From Turbatrix aceti (taxonomy: Eukaryota; Nematoda; Chromadorea; Rhabditida; Panagrolaimidae): a stretch of 64,000 bases of DNA. The notes beneath the pieces were generated by a model. That model did not search any database. It was not told the DNA's origin and saw only the letters and a list, made by a program, of their open reading frames with translations. The stretch spans positions 7,468,739 to 7,532,738 of the forward strand of contig OZ017767.1 of NCBI GenBank assembly GCA_963969345.1, written 5' to 3'. Positions 22,248 to 34,498 of the stretch are shown here, one piece after another. Position 1 is the stretch's first letter. Each line of letters begins with the position of its first letter. A program made the translations under genes and the position numbers.

Positions 22248-25200
22248 TTTTTCTGAAATAGGTAAAAAACTAATTTTGAAGGACAAAAAACGCGTCACGC
22301 TATTGTGAATAAAATGACTTCATCGGGTGAATATAAAAAGATGAAAAGTAAATTAAGATTTTTGTATTCTCTCCAGACAATGCTCTTCGATAGGAAAAGG
22401 TAAGTGCTGACGTATACATATTTACAGTACAAGCTTCCTCCTGGAAATTTGCTTCGAAATGGCAGATTATGAATGTTGTCTGTCAAAAAAATGGTGCTAC
22501 GGCGACCAGTAGTCTTGGCGCACCTTTGCATGCAGACAGGTACTTGGTCCTGTAAACAAGGAGCACGCTATGTACCGCCTAAGGGGGTATGTAGGCCAAA
22601 AAACCATTTAGACAAGAATGGAGAATGGAACGGTGAAAATGAGAAAGGTGGGTGAACCTGCGTGTTCACAAAAAATTGAAATGAGCTTGGAAAATCGAAT
22701 AAAGGTAGAAAACAACGACTGACTGGCTTTATTAAAAAACCAAAAGATACAGAAATCACTGCGAGCGCTGACATGAGCTTTGCCCCTGTTGAAGAACACG
22801 AACGAGCTCTTCGTTCCAAAAAAAAAACTGACTGTGATTCATGCACAATCACCCGTCATGTCTTGTCCCATTCTTTTCCGCACTCGCATTCTTATGTATG
22901 TACTACGACGTATGATAGCCGGATGGCCACGGCCACGGCCACGGGATACGACAGAAAAGACAAGACAGGGAAAGGCGGGCGTCAAAACATCGAAGAAACC
23001 AACCGATGACCGACCGTATCCTAATTTTTTTACCAACAAAAAAAAATTTTTTGTAGAGTGTAAAAATAGTCAGACCGGAAAAAAATGAGATCACTGTCTA
23101 ATCTTCACCATTTTCTTGTTTTTAGACGACCTTTCACTCCTCCGAGTACCGCCGCGTCCGTCCAGATGGGGCTAACTACTTGGAAACGACTACTTGGAAA
23201 AGAAAGGAATAAATTTTGAATTCGTTGCTTTTTTGACATTTTGTGTGTCATCACTTTTAGGGTCGCTTTCTCACATTTTTACCGGCCCTAACTAAATGAG
23301 AGTACTGTTCTGAAAGTTCCGTAAACAAGCAATCGAAAGTAAAGAAGGAACGTACATTTTTTTCGCTGGGTCTACTGAAAAAAAAGGTGTGTGTAAAAAC
23401 AGGATGTTGCGAAAATGGAAATGAAAAAGTGTACTGTAATGTGAAAAAAAAGGTGACTGCTGATAGCTTACAGCTCATGTGAAAGATTTCAATGATACGA
23501 TTTTTCAAAAACTGTAAAACTTGAGGCGATGGATGTTTAGAATATTAATTTATCAAAATATGAATAACATTTCTATTAAAATATTAAAATTAATGACATT
23601 AGTAACTTTAAAATGAGTAAAATGACTGCAACATCGACATAAAATTAACAAAGTATTTATATTATTTATTGCAAAATAATCAGCGATTTGAAAAGTGTCC
23701 TTAATATATTTATTTTTACTTTCAATTTGTATGTCAACGAAAAAAAATTATCAACTAAAAAAACAGCAAGGCAAAATCAATAAAAACGGAGGTGTCGTCC
23801 GTACTACCAGGAGCTGGCCACGCTCGTGATCATCTAGCTGGCCAAGATCGGGCTGGGTGCGGCCTATTTTAATATTATTCGGAAATTCTAGAACAACACG
23901 AAAACGCACTGTTTTTGAAAACATGTGATAAATGCGATTCGCAGTGACTGGACGTGGACATAAGATGATGCTATGTATGTACAGTAAATTAAAGCAAACG
24001 TAAAAGAAGAAGAATGAGCATCCAAGACCGCAGCATCGCTCGTTCGCGGGAAAAACAAAGGCAATTTTGCCTGGTTGTGCGTAATACTAAACGAGCTACG
24101 GTCAAGCCGCGGCGATTCCGGGGATGATTTCTTGTTTAATGTAATTTCTCCAATCTCAATTTTAAGAGAAGGCGGTGCGGTGACTGACTGTGTCGGTCGG
24201 GGTGGCATCACCTTTACCTGCGCTAGATCACAAAAAAATGATTCATCAAGATGAAAAAAAACGGTGACTTCATAATCACCGAGCAGCATATACATAGTAC
24301 GTACCTGGCATGAATTGTCAGACAAGCAAAAACCAAGTATGCACCTTTTGTTTGACTGAAAAAAAAGTTTGTGTGACGATAAAAAACTTAGTAAGAACCA
24401 CCAGGATGCTACAATGCTACAAACCAGGCAAGCTGTCATTTTTTTGAAATGCCACGGCTCCGGTAGGTAAGAGGTACCAAGTGTCCGGGTGTTACCGCCT
24501 TTCTTCCCTCATTTGACTGCATGGGAGAAGGGAGAGAAGAAGCAAAAGGCCGGGGCAAAAAAAAGTGACAAAAACACAAACACGGATCGTCCGATTCTGT
24601 TTAATATTATGCGTTCGTTTCTTGCTGCAACCGAGGGACGAAGAAGGAAATCAGGGAAGGAAAATTGAGCATCGATTGTCCGCTTCTTCTTCGGATGACG
24701 ACAACGACGTGCAGGGAGCTTCATGGGTTTTGTAATATTAATTTTCTTGTTCAAGATGAATTTGTTGTGAGGACTGGCAACGATCCCACTGATTTTTTAA
24801 TTTTTTTTTAACCGAACAATTTATTTCAAATATTTATTATTTTGTCCCAAAAAAACAAAGTGTAATCCGGAAAACGGCAAAAACAAGCTTTATGAACATG
24901 TTTTTGTGTCCTTTGTTATTGCAACGTGGAATGCTGAGAACTGAGACGTCTAGTGATTAGTGGCCGCTGCCCCTGACCTGCACAAGCTTGTCCCCATTAT
25001 TATTTTTTCTTTTTCACAATTTCAAAAAAAATTTCTTTCCGAAGCTTATTTTTCTTTTTTTTGATGGCTGCTGCGCAAAACACATAAAAGCACTCTTTGC
25101 AAAAAAGGCAACAATTTCAGTGCTATAAACCTTTGTCAATTGTTGTTTCGGAGGGTTCCGCGGCCGCGGGAGGTGTCAAAATTAAATACATATTTATTTC

Positions 25201-25861
25201 ATTTTTTTCTTTGCAGCCCGATCAAAAATTAAGTGTTGAGTGTTGAGTGTTGAGTGTTCCGGGATGCATTTCAAACAACAAACAAGGCAGATAGGATGGC
25301 CCAGTGTTATCCCAGATGTCAGTATCTCATGAGTATTCATTCACGTGCGCGAACGCGACGACGTGAAAAAAAAGGCCCGCGCGCGCGCGAGCTTAACGCG
25401 TATCTTGCTGACTCAGCTGGCGGCCATACCGGGTCAACAGTCACTCTTTTCCACGAAAAATGAGGTGAGAAGAGCGGAAGTGGTGGTGGTGCATGTGTCA
25501 ATTGTTTGAACTTGAATTTTGTCTCATTTCGAATTCCGCCTCGTTGCGGTGATGGTGGTATATTTATCAGACAACAAAAGAAGAGACAGACGAAAAAAAG
25601 CTGGGGCGGAGCGGGCGAAAAAAAAAGAGAGAAACAAACCAAGACGACCGCGGGTTGGGCCGGATTACGACACACGCAGCAGCAAGCCGTCCAACAAGCA
25701 GCAGCACAAGACGACGCCAACAACAGAGCAGGGTGAGACCACTGATTCTCTCTGATAACTGTTAACCCTGTCCTGTTCTCACTTCGACAGACCCCAACTC
25801 TCGAACTCTCGGTACCCCGAAGCACAGTGTTGTTCTGCCTGTTTCTCCCTACTGTGACCCA
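22248..25861. other. Long mostly non-coding stretch
   Basis: AT-rich spacer with many poly-A/T runs. Apart from the weak peptide-like reading frame near 24 kb, I see no gene. The 600 bp before the CUB gene are GC-richer (a GCGCGCGCGC run near 25380) and probably contain its promoter. Confidence 0.5.
23888..24439 (-). CDS. Possible secreted peptide gene (weak)
   Basis: A minus-strand frame begins with a hydrophobic segment (MTACLVCSIVASWWFLLSFL). It is followed by a well-bounded possible exon, preceded by CTTTTTTTCAG and followed by GTACGT, that encodes SNKRCILGFCLSDNSCQ. The frame reopens after GCGCAG with VKVMPPRPTQSVTAPPSLK and an SSPESPRLDRSS stretch. The small Cys-rich unit after a signal-like segment resembles a short secreted peptide, but no family is recognised. 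The exon boundaries at the 5' side are unclear, and the whole frame stays open even without splicing, so this may be chance. Confidence 0.3.
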   Translation of the reverse strand: MTACLVCSIVASWWFLLSFLSSHKLFFQSNKRCILGFCLSDNSCQVRTMYMLLGDYEVTVFFHLDESFFCDLAQVKVMPPRPTQSVTAPPSLKIEIGEITLNKKSSPESPRLDRSSFSITHNQAKLPLFFPRTSDAAVLDAHSSSFTFALIYCTYIASSYVHVQSLRIAFITCFQKQCVFVLF

Positions 25862-28800
25862 ATGACGTCACACAGGAGAGGGTGCTCATCGCCGCTGGCA
25901 TCTATAGCCTGTCTCGTGCTTGTGGCCGTACTCTGTGCGGGAGCGGCACCTGCGCAGTCGCGCGATTTAGTCAAAACTGCCGGATTTTCTCAGGTTTTTA
26001 TAACCAATGAATTGTTGGAAAACGATACAGATACATCCGATAATTGTCCCGGTGTCGTGCAGCTCAACGAAACAAATGGGTATTTCTATTCGCCCGGATT
26101 TCCGAGTAAGTTAGCATACATACATGGAATGAATTTTTGATCGAGTGCAAGGGCAAAGCTGATAAGACAGCCTCGGGGCAATCGATTTTGGATGGATCGG
26201 GAATGCATGCTTTAGACTTCAAAGGTCACGTCAGTCATGTTTTTCTTGCCACAGATCATTTGTCGACTGTTTTTTTTGATGGAATGTGGTTGATTTTGTT
26301 GACCTGTTTTTCCTGACACGCTTATCTGAAAATTAAATTGGAACTTTTTTTATCAACCCCAAAAAAAATAATTTTTTTGTTGTTTTTTTTCAGACAACTA
26401 TCCCAACAACGCTGAATGCTTTTACACAGTCCAGGTATGTATTTAATCAGACATAAAACTTTTTTTTCATCACTTGGTGACATTTTTATTTTTATGTTTT
26501 ACAGGGTCCCGAGAATACCAAAATCGAAGTTAGGTTCTACGTTTTTGTGACGGAATTGTGCTGCGATCATGTGTACATCTACGAAGGCGGGAGTCCGACG
26601 AAAACTACGGTACCAATTGCTGAGTAAGTTTTTTTTAATTTTCCTGTCAGGTAAATTAACCCGGAAATATATGTATTTAATTTCAGATTGTCTGGAAATT
26701 ACTCAAATGGCACATTTGTTCATACAAATTCGTCCAACATCATGACAATTAATTTTGCAACTGATCCGGCGAACACGGATATCGGATTCTATGCTGAGTA
26801 TGTCGCGACTTCAGGTGAGTTAGGGGACAAAACACAGTTTTTAAAATTTTTTGTTTGTGTGTTTAAAGCCAAAAAGCTTTGTGTAATCAGAGTGACGCCA
26901 TGATACCCTTGCCAGGGTGCGGCACACACCGCACAATCTTGTATAGTTTTTACTTTGACCTCTAGACGTAATCTAAATAAAATATAATGTTTCACGTGAA
27001 ACAAGTGGTGCATGGGGTTTTGAAAAAAAATCCTAAAAAATATAAACGATGCTGTCAGTTTTTTTTAATAATTCCAAAAATATCAAAAAATAATACCGGA
27101 CGGTTGTTGGGCTGTGAATCAGCTCCGCTTACGGCGATCGTTGTTTCTGGAGTGATTCATCGTTGCTAGCGCCGACGCTGATGTGAGCATCATAATATTT
27201 CTGAATCTGTTTTTTTCCCCTTTTTAGTTATCAAAACTCCTGCGCAATCAGCGTCGACGTCGTGCCTTCTGACAAACTACGAAAACTCATTTGGTGTCAT
27301 CGTATCTCCCAACTTTCCCGCACAGTATTTCAACAACGCTGACTGTGGCTACCTTATCGGTAACGGATCTATCGGCACAAAAATTCGTCTTACGACGATG
27401 TACTTTCAGACCGAAGGTTTGTTCTTTCTCCTGTTTCTAAAGCTTTTTACTGCTCACAAAAAAATGATATTCACCGGTAATTGAAATGTCAATCCCAAGT
27501 AATGGACATGTCAATCGTTTCATGCAATAATAGACAAGTCCATTCCCTCGGGTTGAATAGATAAAGTCCATTATCCTTGAAAGACAATGTCCATTCCCCA
27601 AAGCTTGGCAAAGTGTCATGAATATTCTTTCGCCGCAATTTCGTTCTGCTCTGACCCCATTCCACCCACGCGTTTTGCTACAGTAGGTCATTTCTATTTA
27701 CCAACGATATCATACATATAAACAACAAATTACATTCAAACAGACAAAAAATTACGTTGTCGAGTTAACGGTCACTTGATCTGATTGATTCGATGAGAGG
27801 GAAGCTTGAGGACGATTCCGAAGATGTCGATTTCGGCGGCGGCAATAACATTGGCATCCTAAAAAATGAAAATACTTCATGAAAAAAATGGTCTTGAGGT
27901 GCATGACATGTGTTTTTCTAACAAGTTGTATAGTAGTGCTTTGGCAAGGCATGCAGTTTTGAAACGCCGTAATCAACAAATCTCCATCCAATCGTCATCA
28001 ACCTATTTTTCCCCAAACTCAAACGCCAACCTCAAAATACTAACAACACGCAGAATCAAAACCACAACATTGCCAACTGACGACTATACGGTTTTGTTAG
28101 AAAAACACATGTCATGCAAACCCCAAACAGTAAATATTACTCGGGCAAAATTCTTACCATGGTTGGAGTCAATCAACAATTCGTCTAAGTAGCACACTGT
28201 GCTAAGCACAGCCGTTGACGGCGAGCAGAAAATATACGACGGAGGGAAACAACATAGCAGCAAAGCACTTATAAACAAACACAATTGAAAACATGAATGA
28301 AAACGATAGGACAAAAATTATTATAATTTTAAGTTCATAATGCAAAAATGCGCAAAAAATCGCGCCGGGAATCACGATAAGAAGAAAAAATGACAAAAGC
28401 TCGTTTTCGACTTTTGTCATTTTTTCAAACCCATCGCCACAAACACTTGCAAATTATTTTGCATTTGTTTTTGTTTTTGATTATCAATAAGTCTTTTCAA
28501 TTTAATGGACATTTTTCATTTAAAACACACATGCAAATTAGTTTGCATCTGTTTTTGTTTTTTCGAGGGTCAAAATCTTTTCAATATAAAAGACATTTTC
28601 CATTTCTCAAATTTTGAATTTTGTCTTTTACGGGTAAAAGTTTTTTTCGAGAATTAATGGATTTTGTCCATTGCGGGTAATGAATATCGATACAAATTTT
28701 TTAATGGAACATGTCCATTCGAGTCATTTTTTTGTGAGTGTAGTCCCGGATTTTTTTGTGGTGCTAGGCAAACTTTTTTTTTGTTGTACCGGATTTTTTT

Positions 28801-30392
28801 GGGCGTTGGATGATCTTGATTATTTATCTTTAAAATTGATAAAAAAAATTCCAATTCCAAAGAACATTTGAGCGTTTTTACGGTAAAAATGTTTGCAAAT
28901 TGTTGTTTTTTTGCGAAAAAAAAGCGTAGGCGAACCCGAAAATCAAGGATCACATTCGCATGAACTAATGACGATTGTGAGTCATCGAATGCTCACAATC
29001 GAATGCTTGTTCCAAAAGTTTTGGACCAAAACCGAGCAACGATGGTCACAGCCACCATCTCGGGAGATTAGAAGCGCTTGCACGTTGCCAGTGACGTAAG
29101 CAACTTTACTCCATGCAGTCAAAAAATTTTTTTTTGTTTGCCAGGTGCAAAAGGTGCTTCTTCATGACTCAAGGATACTAAAAACACCTGAGACACCTGA
29201 CTTCTGCTAATTTTAGAAAGAAACAGGTCAATTTTTTGGCAACAACAATCACTTTTTTTGAGGAGCCTTGTTTTTTGTTTTTATTGTACGTCAAAACACA
29301 AAAAAGACTTGATCGACCAACTGTTATCTCCCGAACTCTCCTGAAGCGTGATCTATTGTATAATATTTTTTATATTTAGGTTGCTGTGATGCGGTCCAGA
29401 TTTACAACGGAACCGACTCAAATGGAGTTCTCGTAGGAACGTAAGTTGTGTTTATTCTTTTTTTCGGGAAAGAAAAAAATATTTTTATAAGCAAACGACT
29501 GATTGTAGTACTACATACATTGTTTTGCGACGAAACACGTGATGGCACCGGAGAGGTCAGCGCTTGGGAAACGGTCCCGCGCTGCGAGAGGGAATGGAAT
29601 GTCTCGGGGCAGGGCCGGCTGATAAGCAGGCGCGGTCCTTGCCAACCTGGATTGGGTTTAATATTTGTATTTTATGTCACAAAGTTATGCAAGGTGTAAT
29701 CACTTTTTTATCAAAACTCGGAAAATCGCATTCTTTATATTTAGAAAAAAAACTTTGTTGCAAAAAAATTGAAAACTTTTTAGAAAAATTTTAATTTAAA
29801 AAACTATAGAAAAATTTGTCGCGAAAGAATTGTAAAATTTAAAAAAATAATAAATAATAATCTAATAAAAAAATGAAAAATTATAACATAATAAAAAAAT
29901 GAAAAATTATAACATAATAAAAAAATGAAAAAAAATGTCTTTCAAAAAACTTGAAAAAAATTTTTTTTTAGTTTGTCGGGAACACCGGCCGTAGGCAACA
30001 TCATTGACATCTACGGCCCCTATGCATTTCTTCTTTTCACGACCGACTCATACAATACCGAAAACGGCTTCAGTTTCACGTATCAAATTTTGGAGGATGG
30101 CCTGGAGCCGAGTCCTCCTTTTTTGCCGCCGACGTTCTTTAACAAAACCGATATTGGGGATAACGCCACGTTGACATCTTCTTCGCCTTTGCCTTCGACG
30201 TCGCCTTCGTCTTTGCTTTTGCCTTCGACAACGACCACAACGCAGCTTTTGACAAGCAGTGACGTCGCAAGCACCACCCCTACCATCGACAGCGCCTCGA
30301 GCACCAGCACCAGCACCGACAGCACCAACAGCATCATCAACAGCAGTAGTACCCCTGACGAAGAAAGCCTGACATCGACCGGAGCTGTCTAA
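25862..30392 (+). CDS. Secreted protein with two CUB domains and a mucin-like C-terminus
   Basis: Seven exons (25862-26105, 26394-26434, 26505-26623, 26687-26814, 27228-27416, 29380-29440, 29972-30392) close in frame to 400 residues. A signal peptide (IACLVLVAVLCAGAAPA) is followed by CUB 1, about residues 59-175: C, YFYSPGFPNNYPNNAEC, LCCDHVYIYEG, NFATDPANTDIGF. CUB 2 is about residues 190-300: C, VIVSPNFPAQYFNNADC, GCCDAVQIYNG, FTTDSYNTENGFSFTY. Both domains have the usual cysteines. The last ~95 residues are Ser/Thr-rich, probably O-glycosylated, with no membrane anchor. CUB proteins act outside the cell in adhesion, matrix or lectin-containing immune effectors. The partner is unknown. Intron 5 (1.96 kb) contains a transposon-like element. 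Confidence 0.9.
26893..26938. other. Two adjacent perfect hairpins in a CUB gene intron
   Basis: ACCCT-TGCC-AGGGT is followed directly by GCGG-CACACA-CCGC in an otherwise AT-rich intron. It is GC-rich and could be a structured RNA element, but I cannot match it to a known snRNA or snoRNA. Confidence 0.4.
27900..28118. repeat. Nested 25-bp perfect inverted repeat
   Basis: The 25 bases at 27900-27924 (starting TGCATGACATGTG) are repeated exactly in reverse complement at 28094-28118. The similarity continues inward imperfectly to GTATAGT. This ~219-bp unit lies inside the larger terminal-inverted-repeat element and may be a second, nested insertion. Confidence 0.75.
28438..28610. repeat. Two tandem copies of an ~84-bp unit
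   Basis: Unit: AAACAC, TTGCAAATT, TTTTGCAT, TTTGTTTTTG, then CTTTTCAAT and GACATTTTTCATTT. Two diverged head-to-tail copies lie inside the transposon-like element of the CUB gene. Confidence 0.7.
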
Positions 30393-30836
30393 TGCCCCCC
30401 TACGTGCCCCCCTCTCCGCAGGTCCTGTTTTCCTTTGACTGCTATTTATCAACGCAATTGAGTACCAAAAAAACGGATAAGCATATCGTCGCATTTTCTC
30501 ATTCATTTACGCTGCAATACATAGTTTCTCTCACTGCTTCAAAAACGGTTGTATTTTATAAATTTTTCTGTCGAAAGGTATTAATTATAATTATATTAAT
30601 TAAGTTTCGAGAAACTGTCGAAAACGGACGTTCAAAAACAAAAATATTACGGATTCGTCTGGGCTCACTGGGTAGGTCAGCTTTTCACGCGGTGAACAGG
30701 TGTGTGGTGGGTTGGGGGGGGGGTAGGAGAAGGCGGAGGACTTTTTCTTCTTGGATGCTAACTGACAGCCCTCCGTGATGGATGAACCTTATTGCTTCGT
30801 ATGCCGGGGAAGAAAAATGGGGGCTTCGGAGAAAGT
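30393..30836. other. 3' spacer between convergent genes
   Basis: Holds the 3' ends of the CUB gene (+) and the MIG-18-like gene (-). It contains a G-rich run (about 30712-30724) and no coding potential. Confidence 0.6.
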
Positions 30837-31752
30837 TTAGAAACGACGACGTTCACGACCGGATTCGTCAACCGGGACAGCCGAGAACCGGATGGTCTGC
30901 TGAGGAGTTCGCTCGCACATGTATTTTGTGCTTCCCTTGACGACGAGTCTGTTGAGTGGAATCTGGACTCCATCCTTCGTGATACAGTTGACAACTTCGA
31001 CATAACCGTTGGGTTTGCAGGTTTTGTTGAAGCGCTGGTTTTCGATCCAGGTTTCACCGACACGGTACTTTTTGGCATTATTTTCGTCCAGGCAGTACTC
31101 AACAGTGGTCGTCGAAGCCTGCTGATTCTGAGGAGCTCCAGCAGCTGCAACGCCTCCGGGGGTGGTCGTATCACGCGTCGCAGGAACCGACGGAACAACG
31201 CGTTCGCCGTGGAAGGAAACGGTACCATTTGCATAGCTCTGGCAGCTGTACTTGACGCCGTTGACGTCGCGGGTCGAGTTGACAGCGACACGGTTGCTGT
31301 CTTCTGTGATGCAGGCCTTGAGCTTGCGAACGCCACCCGGGAAGCACTCAAGCTCGAAAGATCGCTCCTGCCAGGTCGAGCCAACAGCGTGACCGTCGCA
31401 CTTTGCATTGGGGTTCACGCCTTGGACGAGGGTGACCATGCCTTTGTCGTTCATTGCGCAACGCCATTCTGTCTGGCCGTCTTCCTGGGTCGAGTTGATG
31501 GAGAGACGAGTGCGATCTGGAAGCACGCAGGCGACGACTTCGGTTTTCCAAGAGCCGTTGCTGTTGATCGTGCATCGCATGACGAAGGCTTCTCGCTCGA
31601 TCTGAAAAAAAAGGGAATTTATGTACTCAAAAAAATTCTAAAAAACATACCCATTCCTGGTTATTGACGTACGTAACACCTTCGCGGCGACAAGCCTGGC
31701 TAGAAGCAAATACCAAAGCGAGGGAAAGCAGCAAAACCGCAGAAGAAGCCAT
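30837..31752 (-). CDS. MIG-18-like secreted protein with three fibronectin type I-like modules
   Basis: Two exons (31752-31651, 31601-30837) give 288 residues. A signal peptide (AVLLLSLALVFASSQA) is followed by three modules of about 70 residues, each with four cysteines and the order C - W - C - AC/NC - Y/WxC. Landmarks: NQEWIEREAF, GSTWQERSFELEC and GETWIENQRFNKTC. Repeated NGS/NST/NGT sequons suggest N-glycosylation. A Thr/Gln/Ala linker separates modules 2 and 3, and the C-terminus is basic (ERRRF). The module belongs to the nematode-specific family named after C. elegans MIG-18, a secreted matrix factor in gonadal cell migration. The same role here is inference. The start lies 8 bases after a T-rich acceptor, so the mRNA is probably trans-spliced. 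The next gene downstream (CUB) is convergent. Confidence 0.9.
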
Positions 31753-34498
31753 CTTTGACCTAAAAAAAAAATTTTTTTTTCAAATTTTGAAGTTAAGAAG
31801 AACAAAGAAACGATATAACACAACAACGCACGCGCCCGCATGTTTCAGTGATATAGCTTTATCTGTTTTGTTTGTTCGTTCGGTGGGTCTAACTAAGTCC
31901 CGCCAATCCTTCCAACAGCTGCGATTTTGCTTGCTTGCTTGTTTGCGTCGTCGAGCCTGGTGACCTCTGACTGATTACCCGGGCCAGGAGGCCTGTGGGA
32001 TTTACGTTCGGATAAAGGGCTTGGGGCCGGATGCGCTGATCGCTGATAAATAAAAACAACAGCTGCGACTGTCGAGTTTTGCTCACGAGACTGCAAGAAG
32101 CAAGAACTACGCGTTGACCAAAGAATCTTTTTTTTTCAGCTTGTTTAAAATCAAATTTCAACAGAATTTCATTTTTCTGTTTTTCAGCGATTAAAATCGT
32201 TTAGAAACTGAAAATTTGGGCGGGAATTGAGTTTTTGGGCTTAGAAATACCGTAACTGACGACCGAAAACCAATTTTTTCTTTACAAAAAAATTTACAGC
32301 CCCGGATTCTATAATTGTAAAATCTCGGCTTAACCCAAAAACTTTCCTGACCTAAAAAAAACCATTACGTGCAAAATTACACGTTTAGCAAATAACTGTA
32401 CAAACTCACGTGAAAAAAAAAATAGAAAACAGTGACCATTCCCCGGAGCAATAATCAGCTCTCTCAAAGAAAAATTCAACGAATTTTGGTGTTTTATAGC
32501 CCCCTTCGACCTGCGCAAGGTCATTTGGGTCATATTTTATTCACAAGTCTCGGCTGCTGCTGTTGCATTGTCCCGAATTGTGATACCGGCAGGGGGCGGA
32601 TCGGTCTGCACGATCACGATCACAATCACTGACGGAAGCACGAAAGCATTGTCTCCGTCTTTCTTAAAAGAAATTGCTCCCGCGCGCGTCGGGACCGGTT
32701 ATACAATTCGTTCCGGGGCCCGGATCGGCGCCGACGTTAATCATAGGCAATGACAAGACGCGAAAGAAGGAGGGAGTCCTTGTGACGTCATCAAACGGAA
32801 CTTCGGGTTACCGGAGGAAGCGGTAGGCTGGTCAAAGGTTTGAAGAAGTTTTTGTATTTTTTTATGTGTGTATGAAGTGTCTTTTTGGATGATCTTTGGT
32901 TCGTCTGGTTTTTTTTGCAGGAAAATTCAGCAGACTTTGTTGGGCAGACAAGAAAAAAAAAGAAAAATGGTAATCAACAGGAAATGCAGAAAAATAATAT
33001 TTACGATACATAACTGTGGTTCCTGAAGCGTTTTTGCAAACAGCAAAAATTATTGTGGTTGCACGAAGGAATTTACTAATTACGTTTTACTATCTAATTT
33101 TTTAGATTACTAATTTTTGTGATTGTCAGACAGGACAGGAAACGAATTGAATCGACGCGAGCCCATCTTGTAAAAATTGCAGATAACCAAAAATGTCAGG
33201 TACCGACAAAAAAACACAGGAAAAAAACATTTTTTGATAAAAACACTGTTCTTTATTTATTTTCGTTATTTTGCGGGGGTTTTAACCTAAAAAATTCCCA
33301 ATTCTTATTTCTTCCTGAAATTCATTGCTCTTTGTCCATTTTTATTACTTGCGTAAAAAATCAAAAAAGACCCGTTTTTTCACGTACAAAAAAAATTACG
33401 ACCATTTGGTATTGTTTATTTTTTTACGATTTTCGTCTGTGGTTTAAAAAACAAAAAAAAGGCAGTAAGTCTGTTTGTTTTTTAAACTCATAAAACGTGT
33501 GTAAGTAAACACATGCGGATCCAATCAAGTGTAAAGAGTTCGTTGGACTGCTCTGGGGCTTGCAAGAACAAAGAAAGCCCATCATCAATATTGCAAAATT
33601 TTTCCACAAAATTTTTGACCTTGAAGTTGATGAAGTAACTTTTTTGACGAACACTCCATCCAACATTGTAATTTTTTTGCAACATTGTAGGCGCTATTGT
33701 GATGATTATTGGGCGTGACCCGACACAAAAGATCACAGCCCGTGGCTGGTCAACGTTTACCGAGTCAAGCAAATTCATTGTATGAGTCAAAAAAAAAAGG
33801 TCAGGTACACCTGGCCTGTTCACCTGGTGATTTCACACCGGAGCAAAAAAATGAAAAAAAATAAAAAAAAGTTTTCCGCCGTGAATCACCGTCGTCATTC
33901 TGTTTTTTCTCTAATCGATGCGGAAATTCTTCAAAACAGTCTTCCAGCTGCATACAGGTGTGATAAAAGCTGTTCTATGCAGCTTGCAGCCTTTAAACCG
34001 GTGTCGCCGGTGTTGCACCTGTTCCAGAGCCCGAACAGCTTGACTGTGATGGCGATGGCGATGGCGGCGTTGTTTTTCGATCAATCGATCGAGCTAATGT
34101 GCCTGTTAGCTGCCTAGCGGTCGGCAGGGAAAGATAGGAGGCCGGAAAACGAGACGAAACGAAACGCGTGCGCCTGGTGGGGAAAAGCGTAGGTGTGTGA
34201 GCCGGCCGGGGTGCGCTTGCTTTTGCTTTACTGCAGGCCGTTGTGGCCGTTGTGTTGTCGTTTGTTTCAGCGGATTTGAAAACAACGCCGCGGATCAGAT
34301 CGCTGGCTTGTTCGTTGTTCGTTCGTGGTGGCCGGGAAGTCAGCGATAAATATGATTGCTCGGTGGCGTCATTGTTTTTTTATTCATTCGCGCATTGTTA
34401 TTTTTTTTTGCAAGGATTTTGAGGAAAAATTCGAAATCCTGTTTTTGAAGCTTTGAAAATCCCAAGATTTTTTAATATTTTTTCTAGGACCTCTCAAA
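31753..34498. other. Long gene-free spacer
   Basis: Promoter regions of two divergent genes with AT-rich filler. Many short frames are low-complexity only. No RNA gene is recognised. Confidence 0.55.

Larger units (their letters stand above)
27453..28738. mobile_element. Terminal-inverted-repeat element in intron 5 of the CUB gene
   Basis: The ends are CTCACAAAAAAATGA (27453-27467) and its exact reverse complement (28724-28738). Subterminal regions on both sides are rich in TGGACATGTCC / AATGGACA-type motifs. No transposase frame is present, so it is non-autonomous. No clear target duplication was found. Confidence 0.7.

Noticed and set aside
26920..26960. TTGTATAGTT resembling the let-7 3' end
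   Set aside because: Only ten bases match, the seed GAGGTAG is missing and no precursor hairpin is formed.
26880..26990. Possible U1 or U4 snRNA on either strand (CCTGGCAAGGG, GCACAATC)
   Set aside because: No Sm site, no 5' splice-pairing sequence and no match beyond short words. Kept only as a hairpin observation.
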